A stretch of 64,000 nt of DNA from Aquiflexum gelatinilyticum. Lineage in GTDB: Bacteria > Bacteroidota > Bacteroidia > Cytophagales > Cyclobacteriaceae. Location of the stretch: NCBI RefSeq assembly GCF_024741135.1, contig NZ_JANSUY010000029.1:1-64000 (forward strand). The letters run 5' to 3'. Within the stretch, counting starts at the first letter, position 1. Every line of letters begins with the position of its first letter. The position numbers and the translations under genes are program-made. Positions 56,760 to 64,000 of this stretch are shown here, piece by piece. The notes below the pieces were generated by a model, which did not search any database, had not been told where the DNA came from, and saw only the letters and a program-made list of their open reading frames with translations.

Positions 56760-57351
56760 GGTGGATGTTTAATTGGAGGCCAAGCATAATAGTGGTGGTA
56801 TATAGGTCGGAGATCCTTCCTTGAATCCCCTCTATCGGGTCAATGTCATAATAATCAAGGACAGGAGTAAGTCCAAATGATGCTCTCGTATAGAACGAAA
56901 GTCTCTTCGAGTTGAACAGATCCACGCCAAAAAACACGGCTTTTTCGTTTTTTCTAAAAGTAACATCCTCGCCTACATTTGAACCCATAAACCTGTTGAA
57001 TTCAATACCGCTATGAATTGAGAAACCTTCTATGATGGCATATTTGACCATCGGTGCAAAACTTCCGTATTCCAGATTGACGCGATATCTGCTACCGTCA
57101 AGCCTTGGGGTATAGCCTTTTTGTACCAGTATTAAATCAGTTCTCAAACTTAAGTTTGGGATACCTTTTATCGGAACAACTTCAATATTTGCACCAAGAT
57201 GAAGGCTCATTTGTCCCTGAGTTTTCTCGAGAAGGCCATCATGCCTGACATTGGAATAATTGGTGCCAAACATCATCCCGACCTGGGCAAAACCTTCCGG
57301 AATCTGAATGAAAAAAACGAAAAAAGTAACCACTATAAACTTGTATCTCAT
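56740..57351 (-). CDS. Outer-membrane beta-barrel protein (PorT-like)
   Basis: 203 residues from the ATG at 57351; the frame extends to 57459 but only this start gives a signal peptide (MRYKFIVVTFFVFFIQIPEGFAQ). Short alternating strands and an aromatic end (NIHHEKIRF) fit the OMP_b-brl_2 family of small barrels. It overlaps the next lipoprotein gene. Not a transporter with any recognisable plug. Confidence 0.75.
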   Translation of the reverse strand: MRYKFIVVTFFVFFIQIPEGFAQVGMMFGTNYSNVRHDGLLEKTQGQMSLHLGANIEVVPIKGIPNLSLRTDLILVQKGYTPRLDGSRYRVNLEYGSFAPMVKYAIIEGFSIHSGIEFNRFMGSNVGEDVTFRKNEKAVFFGVDLFNSKRLSFYTRASFGLTPVLDYYDIDPIEGIQGRISDLYTTTIMLGLQLNIHHEKIRF

Positions 57352-57567
57352 CAAGGAAAACAATTTATGGTTTGACAAAAAGGACAGCCGAAAAGCTGCC
57401 CTCTTTACTTGACGAATTAAGCCAATAGAATGTCCTGAATTGGTAAAGCTTTCTTTCACTAAAATTCTTTGTTTTGTTTTCCAAATTCGAAAATGTTTAA
57501 ATCCTGAGAAAGCATTTACTCAAAAAGATTTTGTGTTATTTTTAACATTGCCTAAAACAACCAACGT

Positions 57568-58929
57568 ATGAAACTGAAAATCAGCCTCTTTTTTCTTTCC
57601 CTTGTATTCCTTGCTTCCTGCCAAAAAACCGAAAAATCAGAAGTCGAAGAAAATAAATACAAGCTCCTAGCCGATGAAATGGAGACTTCTCTTCGGGAAA
57701 ATCTTTTAGAAACCTGGTATCCCAAAGCGATTGACTTGGATTCCGGAGGCTACTTCAGCAATTTCACTTACGACTTTCAGCTCAAAGACAACAGTCAGGA
57801 AAAGATGATTGTGACGCAAGCAAGACACCTTTGGTCCAATTCCAAAGCCTCAGCACTATACCGTAGGCAGAAGCATTATGCAGACGGTGCCAAACATGGT
57901 TTTGAATTTCTGAGGGATAAAATGTGGGATTCAGAAAAAGGGGGTTTTTACCAATTGGTCAGCCGGTCAGGAAAGCCGCTTTTGGACAAATCCCCTCATA
58001 AAACAGCATACGGAAACAGCTTCGGTATTTATGCTTTGGCCGCCTATTTCGGTGCAACAGGCGATTCTGCAGGTTTGGATATGGCAATCAAGGCCTTCAG
58101 ATGGTTGGACGAACATAGCCACGATCCGGTGCATAAGGGATATTTCCAGCATTTGGAGCAGGATGGAACCCCGGTAGTCCGTCCTGCAGACACGCCTTCT
58201 ACTTCAGAACTTGGCTACAAAGACCAAAACAGTTCGATCCATTTGTTGGAAGCATTTACGGAATTGTATATGGTCTGGAAAGACCCGACATTGAAAGAAA
58301 GGCTAGAGGAAATGCTGCTTCTCGTCAGGGATACCATTACCAATGACAAGGGTTCTTTGGTGCTTTTCTTCCAACCGGATTGGACGCCTGTTTCTTTTCA
58401 GGACCAATCCGAGGAAGTCATCATGCAGCACAAAGGTTTGGACCATGTGTCTTATGGACATGATGTAGAGACCGCATACCTGATATTGGAAAGTTCGCAT
58501 GTGTTGGGTTGGGAAAATGACCAAGAGACATTGACCAAAGCCAAAAAGATGGTGGACCATGCGCTGAGCCATGGATGGGACAATGACCTTGCAGGATTTT
58601 TTGATGAAGGCTATTATTTCTTGGGGGAAGAAAAACCAAGGGTTATCAAGGATACCAAAAACTGGTGGGCACAGTCGGAGGGGATGAATACCCTTCTTCT
58701 GATGTCGGAATATTTCCCCAATGATGAATGGGATTACTTTGGGAAGTTTGAGCAGCTCTGGAAATACAATCAGGATTACCTCATCGACCATGAGCACGGA
58801 GATTGGTATTCAGGAGGATTGGACAAGCAGCCCGAACTCAAAACTGCAGATAAGGGACATATCTGGAAAGCCAATTACCATCAGTTCAGGGCGATGCAGG
58901 GGTGTATTGAGAGATTGGAGAAATTTTAA
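57568..58929 (+). CDS. Lipoprotein N-acylglucosamine 2-epimerase (AGE) family enzyme
   Basis: 453 residues. The N-terminus ends in LASC (Cys18), an SpII lipobox, so the enzyme is exported and lipid-anchored. The rest is an AGE-type alpha/alpha barrel with QARHLWSNSKA, HVSYGHDVETAYL, NWWAQSEGMNTLL and KANYHQFRAMQG, where paired His and Glu form the active site. Family members interconvert glucose/mannose-type ends; mannobiose 2-epimerase and cellobiose 2-epimerase are the closest in length. No glycoside hydrolase partner is nearby. Confidence 0.88.
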   Translation: MKLKISLFFLSLVFLASCQKTEKSEVEENKYKLLADEMETSLRENLLETWYPKAIDLDSGGYFSNFTYDFQLKDNSQEKMIVTQARHLWSNSKASALYRRQKHYADGAKHGFEFLRDKMWDSEKGGFYQLVSRSGKPLLDKSPHKTAYGNSFGIYALAAYFGATGDSAGLDMAIKAFRWLDEHSHDPVHKGYFQHLEQDGTPVVRPADTPSTSELGYKDQNSSIHLLEAFTELYMVWKDPTLKERLEEMLLLVRDTITNDKGSLVLFFQPDWTPVSFQDQSEEVIMQHKGLDHVSYGHDVETAYLILESSHVLGWENDQETLTKAKKMVDHALSHGWDNDLAGFFDEGYYFLGEEKPRVIKDTKNWWAQSEGMNTLLLMSEYFPNDEWDYFGKFEQLWKYNQDYLIDHEHGDWYSGGLDKQPELKTADKGHIWKANYHQFRAMQGCIERLEKF

Positions 58930-59260
58930 AATTGAAAGATTGAGGAGAAAAGGTTAAAAGGTTTCAAGGTTTAGAAAGTTGGAAGGTTAGCCCGGGCTCG
59001 GTCGCAGGACTACTGGCTTGAATTGGGAAAGCAATTATGAAGGAGCCATCACTGCTAATTGGAACTTACCACTTCACCCGGAAACTGACTGTTGTCCATT
59101 TATTTCTGTGTGAATAATGCAAACTACCAACGTTATTGAGCTTGGAGACTGGGGCATTCGGGCCACTTCTCTTCCTACCTACGCCCAAATTCTTAAATGC
59201 CCTGATTATCTTATTTACTCTAAACCTACCGCTGTATCCAAGGTGAGGTTGTAAAACGTA
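58930..59260. other. Spacer between the epimerase and zinc-ribbon genes
   Basis: 331 bases. The first 60 are AGGTT-type low complexity. From about 58990 base composition rises and looks less like spacer. A 45-codon frame (59117-59254) is the only open frame of note; no tRNA or terminator was seen. Confidence 0.4.
59117..59254 (+). CDS. Possible 45-residue small protein
   Basis: A small ATG-to-stop frame with mixed, protein-like composition (MQTTNVIELGDWGIRATSLP then a hydrophilic tail). I do not recognise it and there is no ribosome-binding site or promoter to back it. It ends 7 bases from the frame extension of the next gene on the other strand. It could be a fragment of an older gene. Confidence 0.25.
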   Translation: MQTTNVIELGDWGIRATSLPTYAQILKCPDYLIYSKPTAVSKVRL

Positions 59261-59434
59261 TTATTTTCTTCCAATATTATGAATTCTACCTTTCAGTCTA
59301 ATTCGGTTGAATGAGTTCACTCTTGTCCGGTCTTGTTTTTTTATTATTCTGTACACAATAATAGGAATGAGTAGAAATCCGCTGACAACATATATCACAT
59401 AATGATTTCGGCTACCAATCAATATCGGATTTAC
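59261..59434 (-). pseudogene. Frame-shifted 3' part of the zinc-ribbon membrane protein
   Basis: In the -1 frame relative to the intact-looking gene upstream, 57 further codons are open after an 8-A tract (59435-59442). They encode VNPILIGS, a second membrane segment (about HYVIYVVSGFLLIPIIVYR) and a basic tail ending GRIHNIGRK. Joined to the upstream frame this gives a 136-residue two-helix protein. One missing base in the tract, or a programmed -1 slip at U_UUU_UUG, would explain it. Confidence 0.6.
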
Positions 59435-59670
59435 AAAAAAAAGAACATTAATGGTGTTCCAATTAAAAAAATTAGTCCTGCTCCAATTTGAGCTATTTTT
59501 GATTCTTTCTTGTATAATTCGTCAATGTGAAATTCCGTTTTCATTCCGCAATTTTTGCAATTCAGAATTTTCTTTTCTCCAATTTGTATTACAAACTCAA
59601 CTCTCGTATTTGCACTTGTCGAGTAACTGATTTCAGTTTTGCAATTTTTGGATTTCCCGTAAACTTTCAT
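59431..59670 (-). CDS. Small zinc-ribbon membrane protein, C-terminus frame-shifted
   Basis: As read, 79 residues: Cys10, then the knuckle Cys38-x2-Cys41 (LNCKNCG), and one membrane segment (60-79) cut by a stop inside a T8 run on the coding strand. The frame resumes in the -1 phase for 57 more codons (see 59261-59434). Function unknown; not in a clear operon. Confidence 0.6.
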   Translation of the reverse strand: MKVYGKSKNCKTEISYSTSANTRVEFVIQIGEKKILNCKNCGMKTEFHIDELYKKESKIAQIGAGLIFLIGTPLMFFFL

Positions 59671-59700
59671 TTGTTATTGTGGTCCGCTTAATATGGTTTA

Positions 59701-59785
59701 CAACTGCCTATTGACTATTGCGACTTCTCACTGCTACTGTCTACTGGTTACTGTTCACTAAAAACTGACCACTGAAAACTATCTA
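59701..59785. repeat. CAGT-type low-complexity repeat
   Basis: Irregular ACTG-rich repeat running up to the end of the NTF2-like gene. The 16-base string ACTGACCACTGAAAAC (59764-59779) recurs in reverse complement at 62692-62707; a decayed copy lies near 36650-36690. Confidence 0.65.
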
Positions 59786-60187
59786 TTGGATAAAATACAC
59801 CTCCGCGATTTTCCCGTCTTTGATCTTGTAAATGGCGATGGCGTGCATGGGAGGGTCGTTTTTGGAAATGGTAACTTCTTCCTGATCGATAACGGTATTT
59901 CCCATAACGATGCGGTTGACCAACTTGCAGTGTAGGTCAGGCGTCCGTGCAAACATCCTTCCGTAGATGTCATACATTTCTGTTTTGCCTTCATACAAAA
60001 ATTCATCTGGGAATTTGTACACCCTTACATTCTCCGCATAGGGTGCCACAAAAGCATCAATATCTCTCTTATTGTAGGCTTCAAGTTGCTCTTGTGCCAA
60101 TTTCTCTGATATCTCTTCCACTTTTTCCTGCGCGAAAATTGTTCCTGTTACCAAAAACAGAATGAATGTTAATTTAAATTTAAACAC
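59783..60187 (-). CDS. Secreted NTF2-like (SnoaL) protein
   Basis: 134 residues with a signal peptide (about 1-19, IFAQ). EAYNKRDIDAFVAPYAENVRVYKFP and the KDGKIAEVYFIQ end are marks of the NTF2-like cone fold. Often a small-molecule binding or isomerase fold; no catalytic pair recognised. Its start overlaps the end of the DUF6526 gene by 8 bases, so they are co-translated. Confidence 0.85.
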   Translation of the reverse strand: MFKFKLTFILFLVTGTIFAQEKVEEISEKLAQEQLEAYNKRDIDAFVAPYAENVRVYKFPDEFLYEGKTEMYDIYGRMFARTPDLHCKLVNRIVMGNTVIDQEEVTISKNDPPMHAIAIYKIKDGKIAEVYFIQ

Positions 60188-60617
60188 GTCTGTTGTCCTC
60201 CTGCCAATTGGTGATTGCCATCTTGATTTCTTTTGCTTTTAAATTTTCTTTGATCGCTTTTTCCATCAAAGGAAGAAATTCCTCATCTCCTGCAAATCTC
60301 AAAGCGATGATTTGGGAAAGCCTCAATTTACTTTCTTTTTCTTTAAATGACTTTCCTGTCAATTCAAAATAACGGAATCTCATCTCCAACCTGATAATCC
60401 TGTCCTGATTTTTGAGACCATAATATCTCGCTACAAAAGGCAATAACAAAAGCACTGTGGCCGCGATTAGGTGGTAAAAAGAATAAAGAAGATCAGTACC
60501 GCCCATGATGGAATGGATAAGATCCGCGACTGTCCAAAGGAAAAATGCCAGTGCTAATGGAATTAAAACATAATTATGGACTGCGAAACTGCGGGTATGG
60601 TTCTTGTAATTTTGCAT
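60180..60617 (-). CDS. DUF6526 family membrane protein
   Basis: 145 residues. MQNYKNHTRSFAVHNYV and the LKNQDRIIRLEMRFRYFELTG stretch after two membrane segments (about 17-36 and 46-64) are typical of DUF6526. Function unknown. First gene of a two-gene unit with an NTF2-like protein. Confidence 0.85.
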   Translation of the reverse strand: MQNYKNHTRSFAVHNYVLIPLALAFFLWTVADLIHSIMGGTDLLYSFYHLIAATVLLLLPFVARYYGLKNQDRIIRLEMRFRYFELTGKSFKEKESKLRLSQIIALRFAGDEEFLPLMEKAIKENLKAKEIKMAITNWQEDNRRV

Positions 60618-60713
60618 AAAAATGGTTTTGGATTTTTCTGAAATTTAAGCCCATTCTGACCAATTATCAAAATGATGAATTGATCGGAAAGTTATTTTTT
60701 AATTTTAAAAGCT

Positions 60714-62057
60714 ATGAGCCTCACAAACAAATTCTTATTCCCCAAAATTCTCCTTATCCTGATTTTGGTTTTGAATTTTCAGAATGGATTCAGTCAGGAA
60801 CCTTCTTTCAAAACGGAGATTTTGAAATGGCCTGATGGAAAAAAAGCAGCCATTTCCTTGACCTATGATGACGGGACTTACAACCAATTCCGTGTCGCGC
60901 TGCCCATCATGGAAGAACTTGGGATGAAGGGGACTTTTTATATCAACACAGGAGAAATTCCCTCATCTCAAACCCGCGCACAGTTTTTTGGAAGGGATCC
61001 CAAAGTGATCCTCGCGGAGACAGCTTCTATTCCTACCAATGAAGAAAATATTTTTGAAAGAGCCTCTTTGATCCGATTTTTGGATATGCCGGGCGCTGTT
61101 TCTTACCATGACAGGTCCGGTTCCACTTATGAACAGGGAAGGGTTGAGCAAGCCTGCAAAATACTCGATGAAGGATTTGCCAAGGCTAGGGAATTGAATG
61201 TCAGTGAACTTGTATATCCCAAAATCATTGATGGTCCGATGATCGATTGGGATGAGATCCGAAAGTATGCGTCTAATGGCCATGAGTTTGGGGTACACAC
61301 GATTTCACATCCAAGGTTGGCGGTGTTGGATGAAAAGAATCTGTTGTTTGAATTGGAAGCCTGTCGGGATGAGATAGAAAGGGAATTGGGAAGAGAACAG
61401 CTTTTTTCTGCAGAATGTCCTTTTGGAACTGAAAATGAAAGGGTTATGGAATATGCTTTGAAGATGTTTCCTGCGTTGAGAAACAGGATGCCTGAAGCAT
61501 ATTTGGAAGAAATCAACAGATCCGGAAAGTTTGACGCGTCCCAGGATTATGGCAAAGAATACATCCAATGGCAGCGTGGGCCGCTTTCTAAAACAACTCC
61601 TGAGCTTATGAATTCATGGGTAGATGACATCCTGACAAGGGAAGATACCTGGTTGGTTTTGGTATTTCACGGCATCGAAGGTATCGGTTGGGAAGCCATT
61701 CCTGAAGACAGAATCAGGGCTTACTTTGAATATATCGCCGGCAAATCCAAAGATATTTGGGTGGCACCTTTCAGGGATGTGACACAATATATGAGGCAAA
61801 GGATGAATACCAACATGATCAAGACGGTCAAAAAGGATATGATTTCCCTAAAGTTGGAGTCGGATTTGGACCCGTATTGGTACAGGCAAAAATTAACTTT
61901 CAAAACCTACATTCCTACTGATTGGAAGTCAGTCACTTTCGTTCAAGGTGGAAAAACCGAAACTCTTGAGGTCCAAAAGGATGCCGATGGATCATTTGTC
62001 CAATACAATGCCGATCCAAACGGAGGGGAATTGGCTTTGAAAAATGTTGGCCAATAA
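60714..62057 (+). CDS. Secreted polysaccharide deacetylase family protein with long insert
   Basis: 447 residues with a signal peptide (about 1-28, GFSQE). NodB motif 1 is LTYDDGTYNQ (Asp52, Asp53) and motif 2 is VHTISHPRL (His195, His199). The gap between them is about 140 residues, against roughly 50 in simple NodB domains, so a helical insert of about 90 residues (about 85-175) is present. A beta-type C-terminal region follows residue 370. Likely a periplasmic carbohydrate esterase; substrate unknown. Confidence 0.86.
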   Translation: MSLTNKFLFPKILLILILVLNFQNGFSQEPSFKTEILKWPDGKKAAISLTYDDGTYNQFRVALPIMEELGMKGTFYINTGEIPSSQTRAQFFGRDPKVILAETASIPTNEENIFERASLIRFLDMPGAVSYHDRSGSTYEQGRVEQACKILDEGFAKARELNVSELVYPKIIDGPMIDWDEIRKYASNGHEFGVHTISHPRLAVLDEKNLLFELEACRDEIERELGREQLFSAECPFGTENERVMEYALKMFPALRNRMPEAYLEEINRSGKFDASQDYGKEYIQWQRGPLSKTTPELMNSWVDDILTREDTWLVLVFHGIEGIGWEAIPEDRIRAYFEYIAGKSKDIWVAPFRDVTQYMRQRMNTNMIKTVKKDMISLKLESDLDPYWYRQKLTFKTYIPTDWKSVTFVQGGKTETLEVQKDADGSFVQYNADPNGGELALKNVGQ

Positions 62058-62061
62058 GATT

Positions 62062-62092
62062 TTTGAAAACCTTGTCTTAATTTTTACCTTCG
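62062..62092 (+). promoter_or_regulatory. Candidate promoter of the acidic unknown gene
   Basis: TTTG (62062-62065), 19 bases, then TACCTTCG (62085-62092), one mismatch from TAnnTTTG, with the ideal -33 spacing. The ATG is 22 bases downstream. Confidence 0.5.
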
Positions 62093-62114
62093 TGCTTTTA
62101 AAAATAAAAACGCC

Positions 62115-62537
62115 ATGGATTTCAGAAAATTGGATCAGGATCTTTCAGTCCTTGTAGAGAAAAAAATCGCTTTGAGCAAAATCTCCTATGCCGACGCCGC
62201 TTATGATGACATCGAAGAAGAACTCCATGACTTGGAGGATGACTTCAATGAAGAATTCGGTGATGAGCTCGAGTCGATTTTGGAAAAAATCTACAACCAA
62301 CTGAAATCAGACAATGACGTGTTGTTGCCTACAGCTTACCTGGCAAATAATTATTCGCCTTTGGCTCCGGATTCTTTTGGCAAAGTGACTTATGAAGTCA
62401 AAGGAAAAGAAGGCGTTCCTATCGAATCAGAGCAGTTTGACAAAATGGATGTCAGGCTGGTCTTTGTTCCAAACCCAGCACGCTTTGTCCTTCAGATCAA
62501 CGGTAAGTCCATGAAAGACCTTTGGGTGGGGAGGTAA
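62115..62537 (+). CDS. Acidic cytoplasmic protein of unknown function
   Basis: 140 residues. The first half is a strongly acidic helix (YDDIEEELHDLEDDFNEEF); the second half is beta-like with RLVFVPNPARFVLQINGKS. No signal peptide. I do not recognise the family. The tidy promoter and a start close to it suggest a real gene. Confidence 0.75.
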   Translation: MDFRKLDQDLSVLVEKKIALSKISYADAAYDDIEEELHDLEDDFNEEFGDELESILEKIYNQLKSDNDVLLPTAYLANNYSPLAPDSFGKVTYEVKGKEGVPIESEQFDKMDVRLVFVPNPARFVLQINGKSMKDLWVGR

Positions 62538-62881
62538 GTTTTGATTTACGAATTAAGATTTACGAATTGTGATTTGGGAAGTCTGTAAGTAGGAGGTTAG
62601 GAAGTTGAAAGTTTCCAGTGTTCAGTTGGCAGTAGTCAGTCGCTGTGGGCAGTTTACAGTGGTGAGAATGCAGTCTGCAGTGATCAGTACAGTTTTCAGT
62701 GGTCAGTATTCAGCCACATTGATATCAAAATCAGTTTTCATTTCCCAATTATAATTCAGCAGCCAAACAAACGAATTCAACTTGGTGGACAGTCGACCGT
62801 GGAACTTGGTCAATTAATCAGTTAACCATTTAACCTTTAACCACTAACCAAATAACCCATTAACCTTTAACCATTCCCCAA
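62538..62881. repeat. Mosaic of three low-complexity repeat families
   Basis: 344 bases with no gene. In order: a 14-base tandem GATTTACGAATT(A/G) (62543-62575), a CAGT-rich tract (about 62618-62714) and a TTAACC tract (about 62818-62881). The last one runs into the trpS stop and supplies its final codons. Confidence 0.7.
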
Positions 62882-63865
62882 TTAACCAATCACCCCAAAT
62901 CCCAACTTTTCTCTTACCTTGTTCAAATAACTTCTTGCGATGATTTTTGCTTTGGCTTCCCCTTCGGAAAGTCTTGCTTCCAATTCAGAAGGGTGGTTCA
63001 TAAAGTAATCGTACAGTTTTCTTTCTTCGGCGTATTTTTCCATAATCAAAGTCATAAACTCCTGCTTTGCGTGGCCATACCCGAAATTTCCCGCAAGGTA
63101 CTTTGATCGTAATGCAGCCGTTTGGTCTGCATTTGCCACCAAAGAATACAATTTAAACACGTTACATGTATCCGGGTTCTTGGGTTCTTCCAATGGCGTA
63201 CTGTCGGTGATGATGGAGTAGATGTTTTTTTTCAGTTCCTTTTCAGGAAGGAAAATGTCAATGTAATTGTTGTAGGATTTACTCATCTTCTGTCCATCAG
63301 TTCCAGGAATGATCATCACATCTTCACTGATGCGGGCCTCAGGAATGACTAGGATTTCTTCTTCCACGCGATTATTGAAGGTCGTTGCGATGTCTCTTGC
63401 AATTTCCAAATGTTGGAGTTGGTCTTTTCCGACAGGGACAATATTCGCCCCATAAAGTAAAATATCTGCAGCCATCAACACCGGATAGGTAAAAAGACCT
63501 GCATTCACGTCTGCCAACCTGTCCGACTTGTCTTTGAAGCTATGTGCATTGGCAAGCATGGGATAGGGCGTAAAGCAACTCAGGTACCAGGTCAATTCAG
63601 TTACCTCAGGAATCATCGATTGCCTGTAAAAAACCGTTTTGCTGATGTCCAAACCGAAAGCCAACCAAGCTGCCGCTACTGCCAATGTATTCTCTTTTCT
63701 CAGATTCCCATCCTTGATAGAGGTCAGGGAATGCAGGTCTGCAATGAATATATAAGAATCGTTATTGTCTCTTTTGGTTAACTCGATAGCAGGGACGATC
63801 GCACCCAATATGTTTCCAAGATGGGGCTTGCCTGAACTCTGTATGCCTGTCAGTACTCTTGCCAT
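62882..63865 (-). CDS. trpS: Tryptophanyl-tRNA synthetase
   Basis: 327 residues, the compact bacterial class I form. The HIGH-type PHLGNILGA follows GIQSSGK, and the KMSKS loop appears as GQKMSKSYNN. It charges tRNA-Trp. The stop codon and last residues (FGVIG) are encoded by the edge of a TTAACC repeat tract. Monocistronic and divergent from a truncated gene at the right edge. Confidence 0.97.
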   Translation of the reverse strand: MARVLTGIQSSGKPHLGNILGAIVPAIELTKRDNNDSYIFIADLHSLTSIKDGNLRKENTLAVAAAWLAFGLDISKTVFYRQSMIPEVTELTWYLSCFTPYPMLANAHSFKDKSDRLADVNAGLFTYPVLMAADILLYGANIVPVGKDQLQHLEIARDIATTFNNRVEEEILVIPEARISEDVMIIPGTDGQKMSKSYNNYIDIFLPEKELKKNIYSIITDSTPLEEPKNPDTCNVFKLYSLVANADQTAALRSKYLAGNFGYGHAKQEFMTLIMEKYAEERKLYDYFMNHPSELEARLSEGEAKAKIIARSYLNKVREKLGFGVIG

Positions 63866-63936
63866 TGTTTTAAAATTTGGCGCAAAATAAATAAATCAGG
63901 GTACAATTCGCTGGTTTTTTATCGTTATTTACCAGT

Positions 63937-64000
63937 ATGAAAAAAATTGCATTCTATCTCACGACACTCATCTTGCTGACTATGAGCAGCCTTCCTCTCG
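63937..64000 (+). CDS. Start of a secreted protein, cut by window edge
   Basis: ATG at 63937, then a signal-peptide-like start (MKKIAFYLTTLILLTMSSLP) that runs to the window edge. Nothing can be said about the mature protein. Confidence 0.5.
   Translation, partial: MKKIAFYLTTLILLTMSSLPL

Noticed and set aside
57352-57459. Longer N-terminus for the beta-barrel protein
   Set aside because: Only the ATG at 57351 gives a signal peptide, needed for an outer-membrane protein.
62538-62881. Small genes in the repeat mosaic
   Set aside because: Only short frames made of low-complexity codons; no start context.

Overview
The window is a chromosomal segment of a Bacteroidota bacterium, most likely a Cytophagales/Cyclobacteriaceae-type marine or aquatic species. 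That placement is an inference. It rests on type IX secretion (T9SS) cargo with C-terminal sorting domains, a PorP/SprF protein next to a repeat-rich adhesin, many SpII lipoproteins, an almost complete lack of Shine-Dalgarno sequences, TAnnTTTG-like -7 promoter elements, and a proteorhodopsin with its retinal-making genes. No rRNA, tRNA, CRISPR array, prophage or intact insertion sequence was seen; this is mostly core genome with a few accessory islands.

Layout. 1-11.7 kb: cell-surface and secretion genes on the minus strand (partial adhesin, PorP/SprF, M28 peptidase, a PASTA/T9SS/rhodanese operon and a pappalysin-like M43 protease at the end of an Fe-S maturation operon mrp-nfu). 13.2-18 kb: dnaG, ribBA, a secreted unknown and surE. 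19-21.2 kb: a three-gene operon with two acyltransferases resembling the glycine-lipid (GlsA/GlsB) pair. 21.2-24.1 kb: a phototrophy cluster, proteorhodopsin, lycopene cyclase (crtY) and beta-carotene cleavage enzyme (blh), with a strong terminator hairpin between the rhodopsin and the pigment genes. 24.4-29.6 kb: gyrB, ppk1 and a convergent ppx. 30-38.8 kb: housekeeping (dCMP deaminase, murB, an M14-like deacylase, phosphosugar mutase, hppD, acyltransferase, BASS transporter). 39.2-42.2 kb: a translationally coupled pair, a GCS2-type ligase fused to two CBS domains followed by an AspA/AstE-type zinc carboxypeptidase, the best candidate here for an uncharacterised pathway. 44-48.5 kb: deacetylase, a VapBC-like toxin-antitoxin pair with a duplicated palindromic operator, and a lipoprotein ADP-ribosylglycohydrolase overlapping an MtnK-like kinase. 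49.6-56.2 kb: M28 peptidase, acyl-CoA dehydrogenase, acyl-CoA ligase and GMC oxidoreductase. 56.2-64 kb: small envelope proteins, an exported AGE-family epimerase, a zinc-ribbon membrane protein apparently broken by a frameshift in a homopolymer, a second deacetylase, trpS, and the start of a further exported protein.

The intergenic spaces carry several dispersed low-complexity repeat families (CAGT-rich, TTAACC-rich, ACGCAGAG-type inverted repeats and a TTACGAATT tandem), mostly at gene 3' ends. Starts were moved inward from the longest reading frame for seven genes (M28 peptidase, M43 protease, crtY, murB, a lipoprotein, the GCS2 ligase and a beta-barrel protein) and for the antitoxin, where a signal peptide, conserved N-terminus, terminator or ribosome-binding site decides it.
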